From Fomes fomentarius (taxonomy: Eukaryota; Basidiomycota; Agaricomycetes; Polyporales; Polyporaceae): a stretch of 64,000 nucleotides of DNA. The stretch is taken from the NCBI GenBank assembly GCA_022606135.1, contig JABYQN010000014.1, positions 682,001-746,000 of the forward strand. The letters run 5' to 3'. A program made the translations under genes and the position numbers. Under the pieces are notes generated by a model. The model saw only the letters and a list, made by a program, of their open reading frames with translations. It was not told the DNA's origin and ran no database searches. The stretch's first letter is position 1; every line of letters begins with the position of its first letter. Shown here one piece after another: positions 1 through 12,055 of this stretch.

Positions 1-71
1 TTCCTGCCGCAAGTGACTGGGGCATGTCAGCGCACTATATGCGAGTGTCAAGCAACTGACATAGGCTTACC

Positions 72-754
72 TTAAGAGTCTTGCGGTTGATACCACGATA
101 AGCAGCAACGTCCTGACCCGATACAACTTCTACGCTGGCCTGACGTAGCTGATCAATGAGCTGGTCGGCATGGGACTCGAGACTCGCGGTATAGATCTCG
201 CGTCGCTCTCGTCTACTCATGGTCATTCTGGAATGGACCTCACGTTAGCGCAAATCTATGTTCATCCACAACGATACTCACAACTCGTCGGGACTGAATA
301 TATCCTTCTCCATCGCATGGACCCAGGGCACGCGGCGGGGAACGTCCGGGTGAGAGCGGAGATGGGCATGGAGCCCTAGGGCATAGTCGGCACCTACTCC
401 AATGTCTGTGGGAGTCTCTTGCAGCGAGCGTTGCTGGGCGGTTGACGCCATGGTGCCGGTATTGTTATCGGAGGATGATGGATAAAGCAGGTACCGCGAA
501 GTCTCCGTGGTAGGCGAGATAGCAAGAGAGAGGAGGGGAGACAAGAGCTCGTTGGAGATGCTGTTGCCGTTGTCGAGCGGCAGCTGCTGCACAGCATCAT
601 AGGGAGGCCCCGCGGCGTAGCTGGATGAATGGGAAATGTCAGGGGTCTTGGGGGGTGACTGGCGCTGCATGATGGGGGAATTTCGCGACAGAAGAGCCCC
701 ACTGAACGTCGAATGATATATGTGCTCAGGGGAGCACTTTTTTGCGCTATTCAC
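72..754 (-). CDS. Unknown protein with C-terminal basic/leucine-rich module (gene A, 3' end unresolved)
   Basis: I do not recognise this family by name. Two exons join well: 754-282 codes a Ser/Pro/Gln-rich, probably disordered region, and 227-72 codes a basic stretch followed by an amphipathic helix. The intron 228-281 has a GTGAGT donor and a CAG acceptor. The helix begins RRERREIYTASLESHADQ and ends near AYRGINRKTLK, where a GTAAGC donor at 66-71 suggests another exon beyond the left edge of the window. The first listed codon is GTG, so the true start probably lies in an unseen upstream exon; an ATG near 672 is an alternative. The neighbour at 1.8-2.7 kb has the same design and is likely a paralog. 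The basic-plus-leucine helix recalls bZIP or bHLH proteins, but I see no diagnostic signature. No regulatory site was recognised. Confidence 0.45.
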
Positions 755-1786
755 AGGTGATCAGTTCATCTCAGACTCGGAAAAGGCGGAGGTTAACTTC
801 TCGAGCAGCTTGCCCGGCCGGCGAGACCGCCTTTAGCCGAGTGTCGTTCTGTTTATGGCCGCTGGCGATGGTATTGCAGCCTATGGTTCTTCGCGTGGGG
901 CATTTTGGATCTCGGCACAGGAGGAGGGCTGTGAGGCCGTAATGAACGGAGTCTACCGTTCAAGCGAGTCTGGATATCATCAGATCAGTGTGGTCGCTGA
1001 TCCCATACTCCACCATGCTTCCTGCCCAGCTCTCCGTCTTCTGGAACTCTTCTTGGAGCATACGATAGCCGCACGGTCCTCGTGCCCCGCGGACTCGGTA
1101 AATATAGGATGTATGTCGTCCGTTGCATATTCACAATGTCGGTGCGATGTATTCGGAGTGGCCATCGAAATTTGACATGATATCGTTGACATTGACGGGT
1201 GGATAGGCAACTTTACTACAACGTGTTCGCGTAGGTGAGCGGACCCAATCAATTACAAGACACCCCGATTAGCTGGTCGCGGGATCACGGGAATGCACTC
1301 ACTCTCTGTCAGCATCTCACGAAGACACTAGATTACGACCGATATTACGCCGCCAAGACAAATAGAAGTATAAATTTGGAAAGCGATAAACGACAACTTT
1401 GCAGAAGATCCTTCATCCATTTGTTAGGCCGGTGGATGATCTGTGATAACGGGCGCGCGACGGGACATGGAAGCGGAGAGGTGTGCCGTGGTGGAGAGTC
1501 AAGACGGTCATAGAGGTAATAGAAGAGCACAAGCATACTAAGACTGCTACTCATTGAGCGACGCCCGGCGGAAGGCTTCCGGGCCACATAGCGGAGTATT
1601 GAAGATGTGATTCCACACTCGTCTGTGCGCATATGGTGCACAGAAGTGCCGTGAACTAAGCTCGAAGGTCAGAAGTAGGCGGGGTGCAATAGACGATATG
1701 GATGGGACGTACCTGCCCCTCTATCCCCACCTTCTGCAGATTGAGCCTGCATACTACGTCTTGTGTGAAGGCAACAAGGGTCTAGG
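755..1786. other. Gene-poor interval
   Basis: Only short, mutually overlapping open frames occur here, none with conserved-looking protein sequence or a convincing intron. It probably holds the promoter side of gene A and the 3' side of gene B. Confidence 0.4.
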
Positions 1787-2669
1787 TCACCGCACATCCA
1801 TCAGTAGACAGCAAAACGAGCCTGCCAAAGGATAGATTACCCAAAGTGAGAGCTCCTTCAGCCCAGTGTAACTTGAGACACGGCCGATGAGAGGTGGCTC
1901 TGCGCCAAGCATACGAATCGTCTGATGGAGCTGATTCACATACTCCTCCAAGCATTCGAGGTAACGTCTCTTCTTCACGTGCGACGAGATCGTATCACTG
2001 GCACGGGTGCACAGTTAGTGCGATCGATGAAGTTCATTGAGGAGGGAACGTACGGGTCCGTGATCATGAATCCCACACATTCAGATACCGAGCGAAACAG
2101 AGTCTTGCGGCTCTTTCCTGCAGGCGCTATGGAGTACGGAGGGACCTGTCCGTTCCGCTTCGAGACATTGGGATTCCCTTTCTTCCTGGGCCGGGTATCT
2201 GCGGCTCGCTGATGGGAAACCTTCCGTGCTGGGCCCTGTTCAGGCGGCAAGCCTGCACGGGCATAGTTCTTTGGGGGCCGAGATGTTGTCGTCTGTAGTG
2301 CTTTGCTGCGTCCCTCGGAAACAGACGAGGGGGGTTCGGAAACAGACGGGAGGGGTTCGGATGGCAAAACGGCTTCGGAAGGAGACTGGAGGTATGGGAC
2401 TCCCCCCACAACATGAGGACGTTTGGTGGATGGGATTGTGGAATACCCCGAGGGTGCTACGGAAGCATAGCATTGGACGGGTTGATGGGCAGACGGAGGC
2501 GCAGAGTAGGTTGGTGTTGTTGTTATTGGCGCACCAAATGGATGGATCGCGGGAGGCGTCGCATAGCCCTCATTGGGAGTTGCAAGCACGTATTGCTGGG
2601 GGTAATCCAGCGGGGGCGTGGCCACAATTTGAGGGATACTCGACGACAAGGGGTCGTAATAGGCTGATA
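1787..2669 (-). CDS. Unknown protein with C-terminal basic/leucine-rich module (gene B, paralog of gene A)
   Basis: A long minus-strand exon codes a Pro/Ser/Thr-rich region containing an imperfect tandem SVSEPPSSVSE run, followed by a basic stretch. A second exon begins near HVKKRRYLECLEEYVNQLH and continues IRMLGAEPPLIGRVSSYTGL. This second part lines up with gene A (basic residues, Leu heptads, a Glu after the helix, then a V-x-x-Y-x-G-(L/I) turn). An intron probably lies between about 2010 and 2100, with CACTAAC as a good branch site and GTGCCAG as acceptor, but I could not fix a donor that keeps frame. Gene B lies about 1 kb upstream of gene A on the same strand, which suggests tandem duplication. 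Function unknown; a DNA-binding coiled coil is possible but not shown. Confidence 0.45.
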
Positions 2670-3180
2670 GCCAATAGAGGTTGTCCGTCGCGCCCTGATC
2701 GACCTAAGGTGTTTGTCGTACCGGATGAGTCCTCCGTCATGAAGCGCTCTACGTCCAGACACATACGTAAATGCAATGATGGTCCATACCAGAATTCGAC
2801 CGTTATGACGCGGAAATGAGGGAGAGGTCCTAGTGAGCAGAGAGAGTTGATGAGGGAAAGGGTCACACATGCAGCATAGCTGGCATCCCACAAGTCGGTC
2901 GGCCATTGTAGGAACTAAGTACTCGATTTCCTTTCTGTTAGGACAGCCGTCGCGTTGTCCTTTGGATCAAACGCCCCTAAAAAGAAGGCGAAGCGTCTCG
3001 CGTGGCAAACTGGTGCTGGAGCGCTGGCAAGTTTCATGCCGTCTGAGTCACCGGTGCCGAGAGCCTAGAACTGGATGTTTGACCCAAACGTGGAAATACA
3101 TCTACAGGTAGCCAGTTCGATCTCGCCGAGCGAACGCTCCCCAGATCTCGCTCTGAGTCTGAGCTTCGCGTCGACTCTCT
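2670..3180. other. Interval with one possible coding fragment
   Basis: From about 2912 to 3066 a plus-strand frame reads without stop through FLSVRTAVALSFGSN and KKKAKRLAWQTGAGALASF, which looks protein-like. I cannot assign it. It may be a further broken exon upstream of the CFT1 remnant. Nothing else is supported. Confidence 0.25.
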
Positions 3181-3189
3181 CCCGATGTG

Positions 3190-5310
3190 CCGCCCTCTGT
3201 TCTACCATTTTATCAGAGCCAAGCCGAGCTCGATCTTATGGCGAAATCAGTCAAGCTCGAGACGTCCCATATTCGCCAAGTTTCATTCTCCGCCCAGGAC
3301 GGTATAACCGTGTCCCGACTGGCTTGTACTCCGCTCTGGCTCGCACAACAATCCCAGCCGTTGTCAAGAGGGTAGGGGATGGCCATCTTTTGGTCGGGAG
3401 CATCGTTGGGCGGCAGAGCCTTCTGTGCTTCTTACACCGCGCGCATGGAGGAAGAGGTCGCCGAGGATGACGTGGAGATGTCAGATGGGCCGGATGCTGT
3501 CGTGTATACTTCCAATCCGATGGACTTGGACGATGACGAAGGTGAGTCGATACAACGTTGCGCTGAGCTCAGTCTTGACATTGGTCAAAGACCTGTACGG
3601 ACCATCGACCGATGTGGACAAAATCGCGACCGACGGTGCATCAAATGGTGTTTTCGACTCCTACGGAGATGCACCTCTCTGTATGTGATGCGCTCCTGGC
3701 TCATGGGGCAATCACAGACATGGCATTAGGTGCGGCACGGAATGGCGTAGGTAGTGCAATTCATTACGAGATACTGGTACTAATCAGGCATGTAGGACCG
3801 ACAAGTTCCTGAACTCGTTGCCGCAACGGGTGCAGGCCACCTGAGCAGCCTCCATTTCTTCCAGGTACGACACTCGCTCTAGTGTCAGCGCGCTATACTG
3901 AGTTTGCGTGCAGAGGGATATGCCTACATGGTCGAAGCGCAAGCTACACGCAATCGGGGGCGGTCGTGGGATGCTGCCCATCCGACCGGCCGTCAAAGTG
4001 AGCGGCGGGGGACGTTCGAGAAGCCCGTGAATGTGAATCCCATCCACACCGTGAACGACTCGTCATCATCAGCACGGACGCAAACACCTCGCCAGGACTG
4101 TCGCGGATCGCGACCCGCTCGTCGCAGTCAAATATTACGATCACGACGCGAATACCGGGTGTGACTCTGGGCGCGGCTCTGCGCATAGTTCAGCTGGCGA
4201 TCTACGAGGCCGTTGTCATCGCGCCTCCGACAGACCCCTTTGCCCAAACCTCGACGCTTCTCGTCAAGTTCGTACAGAGGTACGTGCCTGTTGTTGGAGC
4301 TGCGATGGCAGCATAGGCGTTAGGTGTATGTATTGCATATTGCCACACAAAGACTGATCGTGACACGCCCAGGGCCCCAGTCCGGTGGAATGGATGCCTG
4401 ACGTCCAGCTGGACGCCCATCTGCCCTCGCGCTCCGTCCCATGTTCGCGACCATACTCAAGCATCGTGCTCGATGCCTCGACCTCATTGATCGTAGCGAT
4501 CTTGTCGCTCATGGAGTCGGTTCGCGTCATATGACGAACATAGGAACATCGTCTGGGAGCCTGATAGTAAGCTTATAAACCCGTTCTCTTGTCTATGCGT
4601 CCTTATCGCCCCGTTATCGTCCCTCGCTTCAGGCCGTAACGTCTCTTTCTCATCCACGCTCGAGCTGGTATCACCTGATGGATGCATCACGATGGACGGG
4701 TAGGTCTCTCATTCGCTAGTCTTGTCAGGCGATAGGAGGTGCTGATGTGAAGGACTGATGATATTGTTGTCTGCTGGGTCACCTAGATTCAAGTTCGCAG
4801 CAAGTGAGTTGGCGAACTGCGTCGCCCCTCGAGATGGTGAGCACCAAGTCTGGATTGAAGGACTATATCGCGGTCGGCACCACGACTCAAAAGAGGCGAG
4901 GATCTCGCAGTCAAGGGCTGGATTGCATTGCTATGCATAGAAGACCCAAGGCTGAGCTCGGACATGACATGACCTATCTGCTAGATGTACATCTTCGAGG
5001 TCATCGAGGTCGTTTCGGACGCGAGCACAAACGTGAAGCGTTGGTGGAGGTTCAAGCTGCTCTGTCGGGACGTCCGTGGCACGACTGGCTACCTCGTCTC
5101 GTCTATGAGCCAAAAAGGTGCGTTGGGAACAGTTGTGATTGTACCTTCATACGTCTTTCTCACCGGCATCAGAGCTGGCGTTTGCTATGATGCCGTGATG
5201 TATGACTGTGCAATGCAAGTGGACCCGTACAAGCTCGCCGACAGCCACTTGTCACTTATGTCCTGTGACGAGGAGGGGATTGTCAGGATATATCTTTGTG
5301 GTGTGTCCAC
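3190..5310 (+). pseudogene. CFT1: CFT1 / CPSF160 pseudogene (mRNA cleavage and polyadenylation factor subunit)
   Basis: CFT1 is the large beta-propeller subunit of the nuclear cleavage/polyadenylation factor. Blocks in the expected order, but in shifting frames, match the family: TTIPAVVKRVGDG (about 3342), an acidic loop then DLYGPSTDVDKIATDG (about 3588), ELVAATGAGHLS (about 3810), KRKLHAIGGGRG (about 3935), ISTDANTSPGLSRIATRSS (about 4068), SIVLDASTSLI (about 4460), FASYDEHRNIVWEPD (about 4518), KDYIAVGTTTQK (4858), IFEVIEVVSDASTNVKRWW (4988) and CDEEGIVRIY (about 5262). One frame change is explicit: an extra A near 4894 splits TTQK from the expected GEDLAVKG. The roughly 34-residue stretch around 4190-4275 does not fit CFT1. 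Only part of the roughly 1400-residue protein is present. LPD1 follows on the same strand. A functional copy must exist elsewhere because the gene is essential in yeast. Identification is from memory of the family. Confidence 0.75.
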
Positions 5311-5769
5311 TTCCCATTTTTCCACCATTCCCCGTCCTCTCGTGAGCCTCGGAGTAGCGCGCGGCGAACGGGAAACGGGCCGGAGCCGACTTCAAACATA
5401 CCTTGACTGAAACTTGAAACGCAACTCTAGGCAACACCTGCTTTGCCGCACCACGTTCCATGGCCAGACGGAGGACCGGAGCTCGCTGCTCGTAGTGCAC
5501 AGACCAAAGACATGCTGTGAGATCTTATGGCTTGTATGATTGGTTGACTGATCGACCAAACGTTTCGTTAGCGCGTTTGATGGCATCGTCTGACCGCACT
5601 TCTCATCCGCCGACATGGTCTGGAAAGCGAGGACCAGGATCTTATCCTCAAGTTGTTGAAGAGCATACTATGGGCGGTCGTCTCCCTATGCCCGCGCATC
5701 TACCCACGTTCCAGGAAGAGTGGCAGGCTCGCACAGAACCGCGCTGCAAGCTACTGAGCTAGCCTCGCA
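5311..5769. other. Interval between CFT1 and LPD1 remnants
   Basis: No convincing protein is seen. The short open frames show no conserved motif. The stretch immediately before 5770 would be the former LPD1 promoter and 5' leader; no recognisable element stands out. Confidence 0.35.
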
Positions 5770-6232
<463 letters not shown>

Positions 6233-7831
6233 TTGTTTCCCCGGTCCGTGCCAGCGAGGACACTAAGGCTGCATAGGCGTCTGGAGACCAGGAAGACGGT
6301 CGATCCCAACAGCGCCGAGTGGGATTCCAGTTCATACAGCACCTCTACAACAGCTTCGTTGTCGACCGGCACGGGCTCTGCTTCCTCAGACTCGCGACCA
6401 CGAACATCAACGACTGAGGCGCAGGACTGGCGGATATCCGGGACGAAGCCGAAAGCACTTGCGTACTCAGATCCCTCTCCAGAGCCTTCTCCACGGGCGT
6501 CGTTGTTCGGGGAGTGTGACACCTTTACTGTCTCTGTTACCAGCGAATTGCGGGAGCCGGACGTGAAACCCCAGCGCCGACCATCCATCGTCACCGAGAA
6601 CTTCCTCTACACTGGTCGTACCGACGGCAACCTGCTCTCCCCTAACTCGCCATCGTCAAGCTCGCCGTCGCCAAGTTCGCCAGCGCCGAGATACCCCGGC
6701 TGGCTTTCTGCTGTTGTCGCACCCCTCAAGGGCGTCATCAACGATCAGATCGACCCTCGCAAACTCTACGCTGACCTTCGCGAGATTGCTGAGGGCTCCA
6801 GCGTTAGTGTGTATGCTGCGCGCGTGCTGGCTCCTCAGAAGAAATCCGAGGAGTTTGTTGCGATCAAGAACATTGCGATCATGTCCTCTGGCACGCCCAA
6901 GATCGATGACTTCCATCGGGAGCTTGCGCTCATGGAGGGCGGCATCCCGCATCTACACATCTTGACGATGGGCGCGCTCTATGTCGATCTGGTGGAAGAC
7001 TCCCTCTGGGTACGCATGGAGCTCATGGAGCGTAGCGTTGCAATTATCATTGCGCTGGCGGAGGAGGGCGTCCAACTGGACGAGCAGCTCATGGCGCAGA
7101 TTGCCAAGGACGTGAGTATTCATTGCACGATGGACTGTAAGGTACCGAGCTGACGCAACGCATATAGGTCGTGCAAGCCCTCTACTATCTGCAGTCGAGA
7201 GGCATCGCTCACAGGGACGTTCGTTCGGACAATCTGTTAGTGAATCGAGATGGCATCGTCAAGCTTGCCGACTTCTCGAATGCCGTGCAAGTCACGAAGC
7301 ACAAAGCGACATGCAACGACGCAGTGGGTGTCATCTACTGGCAGGCACCTGAAATGAGAGGGTGAGAACTCAGAGGAAGTTCAACCCTGACATGTCTCAC
7401 TCATCCTTTTTCGTTGCAGCGGCTCATACAACGCCCTCAAAGTCGATGGTGCGACTGTCTGGGAACTCGCGGAAGCAGAGCCGCCATTCAGCGATGTGAC
7501 GGACCCTAGGCAGCTGGGGACAGAACTGCCGCCCCTGAATGAGCCTGATATTTACTCACAATCTTTCCACGATCTCTTAAAGTTATGCTCAAGGTCAAGT
7601 GCTTCACGACCAGATCCTCCCGAACTTCTGACTGTACGTCCGCGTCCATCGGCCTTTTGTCTCCATCCGATGAGCCCGCTGACGAGTGGTTGCATCGTGC
7701 AGACACGGTTCCTTCGCAATCCGAGTGGGCGGCAGGCGACTATCGACCTACTTGCTGACTGTCGAGATATCGAAGAACCCTTGTCCCGGCGACAGAGCAC
7801 CGATTCAACAGGGACGGTGTCGCAGTCATAG
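6233..7831 (+). CDS. STE20/PAK-like protein kinase, probably defective
   Basis: An N-terminal Ser/Pro-rich region of about 160 residues precedes a kinase domain. Introns are 7112-7167, 7362-7419 and 7634-7702, all GT-AG and in frame, and the gene stops at 7829-7831. Visible motifs are a degenerate Gly loop ([13 protein letters not shown]), the beta-3 lysine (VAIKN, codon 6866), a catalytic loop HRDVRSDN at 7210-7233, LADFSNAV where DFG is usual, and an APE-like segment YWQAPEMRG. The family's HRD-x-K lysine is Arg here and DFG is DFS. After KVD the conserved D-V-W-S-L-G element lacks four residues (VWSL) at 7447/7448, in frame. Activity therefore looks unlikely. The upstream start is uncertain because the first codon in the open frame is TTG and an inversion breakpoint lies just before. 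The kinase ends 320 bases from the converging LPD1 3' part. Confidence 0.8.
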
Positions 7832-8150
7832 CATGTGTTCCGTTCAATCCATACCCGCATCTGGTTAGTTATCACCCATTTGCATTGGTATGGACATATT
7901 CGTTGTGTTTAGAGTAGTGCAATATGCTTTGCTTTGAACTCCTTGGGCCATACGTGTCATCTACGCGCAGTACTCATTTTCCTCCACATCCGCATGCGGG
8001 CATGCCAGTCGACGAACACTAGTTGTGAGCGAACGGGCTTGGGTCATGCCGCACATGAACGATCTTGTCTAAACCACAACGTAGGGACCAATTATATGCA
8101 GTGTATATATTCGGGCGGCTACGGTAGAAGACAGCATGAGAGCCGAAGCC
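7832..8150. other. Tail-to-tail spacer between kinase and LPD1 3' part
   Basis: A 319-base spacer separates two converging gene ends. It should hold both 3' untranslated regions. No strong polyadenylation motif or other element was recognised. Confidence 0.4.
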
Positions 8151-9600
8151 TTAGACGAAGTGGATGGGCTTGTCGTAGGCAGACATTGCCGCCTCCTTAA
8201 AGGCCTCGCTGAGCGTGGGCTTGAAACGCAAGACGTCAGTGACCAGCAAGTAAAGCAGACAGGATGGAGAAACGTACATGAGCATGACATGTCCGGGCAA
8301 TGTCTTCCGCGCTCGCGCCGTACTCGACAGTCAAAACCGCCTCCTAGATCATCTCGCCGGCGTTGGGGCCGATGATGTGCACACCAAGCACACGGTCCGT
8401 CTCAGCCTCAGTGAGGAACTTGACGGTACCCTCAGAGTCGAGGTTCGTCTTCGCTCGCGAGTTGGCGGCGAAGGGGAACTTGCCAACCTTGTACTTGACG
8501 CCCTCTGCCTTCAATTCCTGTTCGGTCTTGCCGACCCACGCGACCTCGGGGTTCGTGTAGACGATGGCGGGGATCGCGTGGTAGTTGATGTGCCCGTGAC
8601 CCTTGAAGACGTACTCGACCGCAGCGATGCCCTCCTCCTCGGCCTTGTGCGTGAGCATGGGCCCGAAGGTGACGTCACCGATGCACTTGACGCCCTTGAC
8701 GGAGGTGTTGAACTGGTCGTCGATCACAATGCGCCCTTTGTTATCGAGATTTAGACCCTGGGTGTATGGCCGGCGGCCGACAGAGACGTGGACGACGTTA
8801 GACTCGAGCTACAAAGTGGTGTGATGATTAGTGTGTGCGCTAGTGCTGAGTAGTGAAGAGGAACGGGGAACATATGATTTCCTCCTGGCCGCCCTTCGCG
8901 CTCTCGGTCTTGATGTAGACCTTGCCGTCCTTCTTCTCAGCAGACACGACTTTGGTGTTGAGCTTGAACTTGAGGCCCGAGCAAGCGCTGGAACTGCTTA
9001 CTGCAGCGGCCGTCAGGACACGGCGAGACATGGGAAAGATGGGAGCAAGGACATACGCGATCTCATCGTCAATACCAGCGCCACCAATACTGCCCAAGAA
9101 CTCGACGACGGAGACGGCTCCACACACTACCCAGCTCGAGGCCGATAACACCACCACCGATGACGATCAGCTTCTCCAGGACCTCCTTCAGAGAGAGTGC
9201 GCCTGTTGAAGAAACAATTTGCTCCTCATCGATCTCGATGCCGCCTCCGGGAAAGGGCGCGACCTCGGAGCCGGTCGCGATGTTGATGTTTTTGGCCTCA
9301 ACCTCAGTCTCGCCGCCGTCGTTGAGCTTGACTCGGAAACTCTGATGGGGGACACGAAGGACGCAACACCCTTGATATAGTCAACCTTGTTCTGCTTGAG
9401 AAGGGTCTCAATACCCTTGGTCAGGCCAGTGACTGCGTCCTCCTTCGCCTTGAGCATCACGAGGAGGTTCAGTGACACATCGCCGACTATGCATGAGTTC
9501 TAATTAAGGACTGCAGGACAGGGTATATAGAAAGGATAGGCACACCATCAATTCCTCGCCGTTTGAGGTCGTGCTGAGTCTGGTGGTAGATATGCGAGTG
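8151..9600 (-). pseudogene. LPD1: Dihydrolipoamide dehydrogenase, 3' part (inverted)
   Basis: Read on the minus strand, this resumes LPD1 almost exactly where 6118 stops: SHIYHQTQHDLKRRGID, then [37 protein letters not shown], the NAD-binding [92 protein letters not shown], and the C-terminal HPTLSEA-like end KPTLSEAFKEAAMSAYDK up to PIHFV and TAA at 8151-8153. Lesions: about two extra bases near 9332-9338 (frame change before VKLNDGG), about 14 bases missing at 9110/9111 (GAEVT lost), and an in-frame TAG at 8344-8346 in place of the Ser after GEMI. Together with 5770-6118 it makes a nearly full-length but dead E3 gene. Confidence 0.88.
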
Positions 9601-10340
9601 GCGCCTGTTGGGGGGGGGGGGGGGGCGCGGCGGATGGATGCTTCACGAGAACGCCTTATATTGCTGGTAGTCTTGCGTCGTTAAGTCCTGTTTCGCTCGG
9701 TCCTGATTGAGACTGAAAGATACGGTGCATGCCCTCTGTGCATGCCACGATTACCACGGCAACGGAGAGCCACATGGCCGTCCCCGGGCTACCTCAACTG
9801 CGGCTACTAATTACTCGTTCGACAGAGTGCTGTTCGAGGACAACGTGGGCAATTATTTTCCTGGGAGAACGTCCGCATGGATCCCGCGCTAGCGGCTCAG
9901 GAACCCGTTGCTCCAACAGCGGTCCGGCTACCGCGACATAGACATCGGTCCGACTACCGCGACGGAGCGTCGAGAACGCAGGGGAAGGTCGTGCAAGGGC
10001 TGGAAGCTCGAGTGGCAGTGGGTCCAGGTGGGCCCGAGGCTCGTCTTACACTGTAGAGCGAAGATGAAAGGCAAGGACAGACTAAGTAGTGTACTATTCG
10101 TGAGGTTGATCGTCCATGTACAGCTACTTTGAATATCCAATGTCTCGTCAACCTCAGGTTCGCTACTAGGTGGTTACATATGGAGTCGAGTAAAGATGGT
10201 TTGAGAAACGCTCCGCTGCGTTCTAATGGGCCTGTCACTGTGGCGGAGAGACCATTGTAAGCGCCGACATCCTAACACGCGTTGTGCTCTCCCATCCCCT
10301 CCCAGCCCCCTTCAGCTTCCCTTACCTTTCAACACCTCAC
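9601..10340. other. Inversion junction J2 with 16-base G run, then gene-poor DNA
   Basis: LPD1 homology ends at 9600. Ten bases later a run of 16 G occupies 9610-9625. The rest to 10340 has only short open frames with no recognisable motif. If the inversion is real, this DNA once lay upstream of the kinase. Confidence 0.5.
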
Positions 10341-11240
10341 TTCACAACGGCGACATCACTGGGCATGTATCATTTCCTTGGTCAAACAACTCCTCTAGGA
10401 CCTCGCAACTCCGTCAATGCTCTCGTATTTTCACCTGATGGTGATTTTTTGGTGAGTGGGGACGATGACGACACCATCCACATATACATTAAGACGACAA
10501 GCTCTTCTTGTACGCTGGCTTTGGGGACGGCATGGTTCTGATCACACACGTGACTCGGGTATGAATTTTCGCTTCTCATGTTGCATCAGCACTGACCATC
10601 GACCTTGTAGTATGACTTGACGGCTACTTACCTGCCGCGTTCTATGTGAGAGGGCCTCATTGAAGACCTGCATTCATTAATCATACTCGTCGGCTCGTCG
10701 TCTGCGCTGAGGATAAAGTCGAGCTATGGACCGAGCTGAAGCAAGGGATGTCTCTCCTATTCTGAAGCTGTCGGTGCTCAGCTTTCCGCCTCTCACAGGG
10801 GTTATAAGCAAACAGACAATTCCACCCCCAGCAGGGGTCGAATCTGCTCAGCCACGATCGGTTCATATCGTACGTTATGGGAGCGCAATCCTGTTATCAT
10901 ATCTCGTACATGGCATCTAGTGAGTTTCATCCGACTGAGATTCGGAGTCTTGACGCTCAAGTGCATGGCTGGAATATAGCAGAGCATACATTTAACAACA
11001 TTGGCACATTCAACCTCGAAAGCGTCGAATGTCAGTACCTCGTGTAGCCCCTTCAGAACGTCTTTGCTGATTTGGCCCAGAGGACATTCATCTCTATCTC
11101 CAGTCGGTGACGTCCGTACAGGCAAAATAATTCAAGAATTAGATCATGACGGTCAGGAAGTAACAAAATATTCCTGCCGAGTAGGCACCAATGTTTGCCT
11201 TCTCCAGGCGCAATGGTTCAGGCGGTTGTAAGGTCAGACG
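10341..11240 (+). pseudogene. WD40-like protein remnant (mushroom family)
   Basis: A block NSVNALVFSPDGDFLVSGDD at about 10410-10470 is a classic WD40 blade (S-P-D-G, L-x-S-G-x-D-D). A later block SVGDVRTGKIIQELDHDGQEV-type, at about 11103-11160, resembles a second blade (V-R-T-G-K-I-I). Between them, patches such as VHIVRYGSAILLSYLV and WNIAEHTFNNIGTFNLESV could be further decayed blades, but the frame changes several times without clear introns. Complete family members carry at least six blades; only two are clear here. It probably no longer codes a propeller. No partner can be named. The following exons at 11.7-12.5 kb might be its tail or a separate gene. Confidence 0.5.
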
Positions 11241-11689
11241 TCATCAACTGAGGATCTTCCACTGATTCTCTAACAGGCTGTTATGGAGCGCTCAGACGGC
11301 CGGGCCCGATCCTGCATATCAGCGATAGGAACAGTAGAACAAGGGGGTGCTACAGCCATTCACCTCTGGTGGGAGACCGACTCAACAGACCGTCCATCCA
11401 CCGAGTCATTAGCTCACGCGGTAGCGATACTACAGGAACCGCACAACACCTTGAGCCCACAGCACGAGCGACTCGAGGGATCTGACGCCGGACCCGGTCG
11501 AGCTCTCAACCCTGCCTCGAGCCAGAGCAATACGAGCATTGTGACTGTGCCTTCCGAGACATCACATCAGGACTGCCGGTTTGGCAGTGCCCACACTTTC
11601 CCTCAAGCCTCGCCGCCATCTTATTATCGGTACGTACCTTCGCAGATTCAAGACTGGTCGTCTTGTTAACAACTTCAACGTCTCAGTGT

Positions 11690-12055
11690 CGATATCTGTC
11701 GTAATGTTGACCGCGCTGGCCAAAGTAATCTAGGACTTCTCGTTATTCAAGGTGACATATCACTCCTTTTATTCCGAAGCCTCCTCTAAACCCCGCTTAG
11801 GGCACCTATGGCACCCTCCCGGGTCAGACCGTATCCCTCGCACGTAAGCGCGGTGCGAGTAACTACACAGTGGTGAGCACCAAGTATCCTGGCCCTTTCC
11901 TGGTTCTCATGCAGCAAAAGCTCGGAGGATATCTACACTCATTGTGGGAAGATGGACGGGATTGGGTCATAAACGTTACTGTATCACTTGCACGCACCAC
12001 CTACACTTCTAGGAGGTGCGTAAGCAATGATCTCACTATCAACTCATCTTGAACA
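11690..12055 (+). CDS. Unknown exons downstream of the WD40 remnant
   Basis: Two protein-like stretches occur: DICRNVDRAGQSNLGLLVIQ at about 11693-11751 and, after a likely intron beginning GTGACATATC, GTYGTLPGQTVSLARKRG with SNYTVVSTKYPGPFLVLMQQ up to about 12010. I do not recognise the family. No signal peptide or domain is evident. It may belong to the C-terminal part of the WD40-like gene upstream or to the membrane-protein exons downstream. Confidence 0.25.

Noticed and set aside
8278..8754. 158-codon plus-strand frame opposite the LPD1 3' part
   Set aside because: It is the antisense shadow of conserved LPD1 coding sequence and shows no motif of its own.
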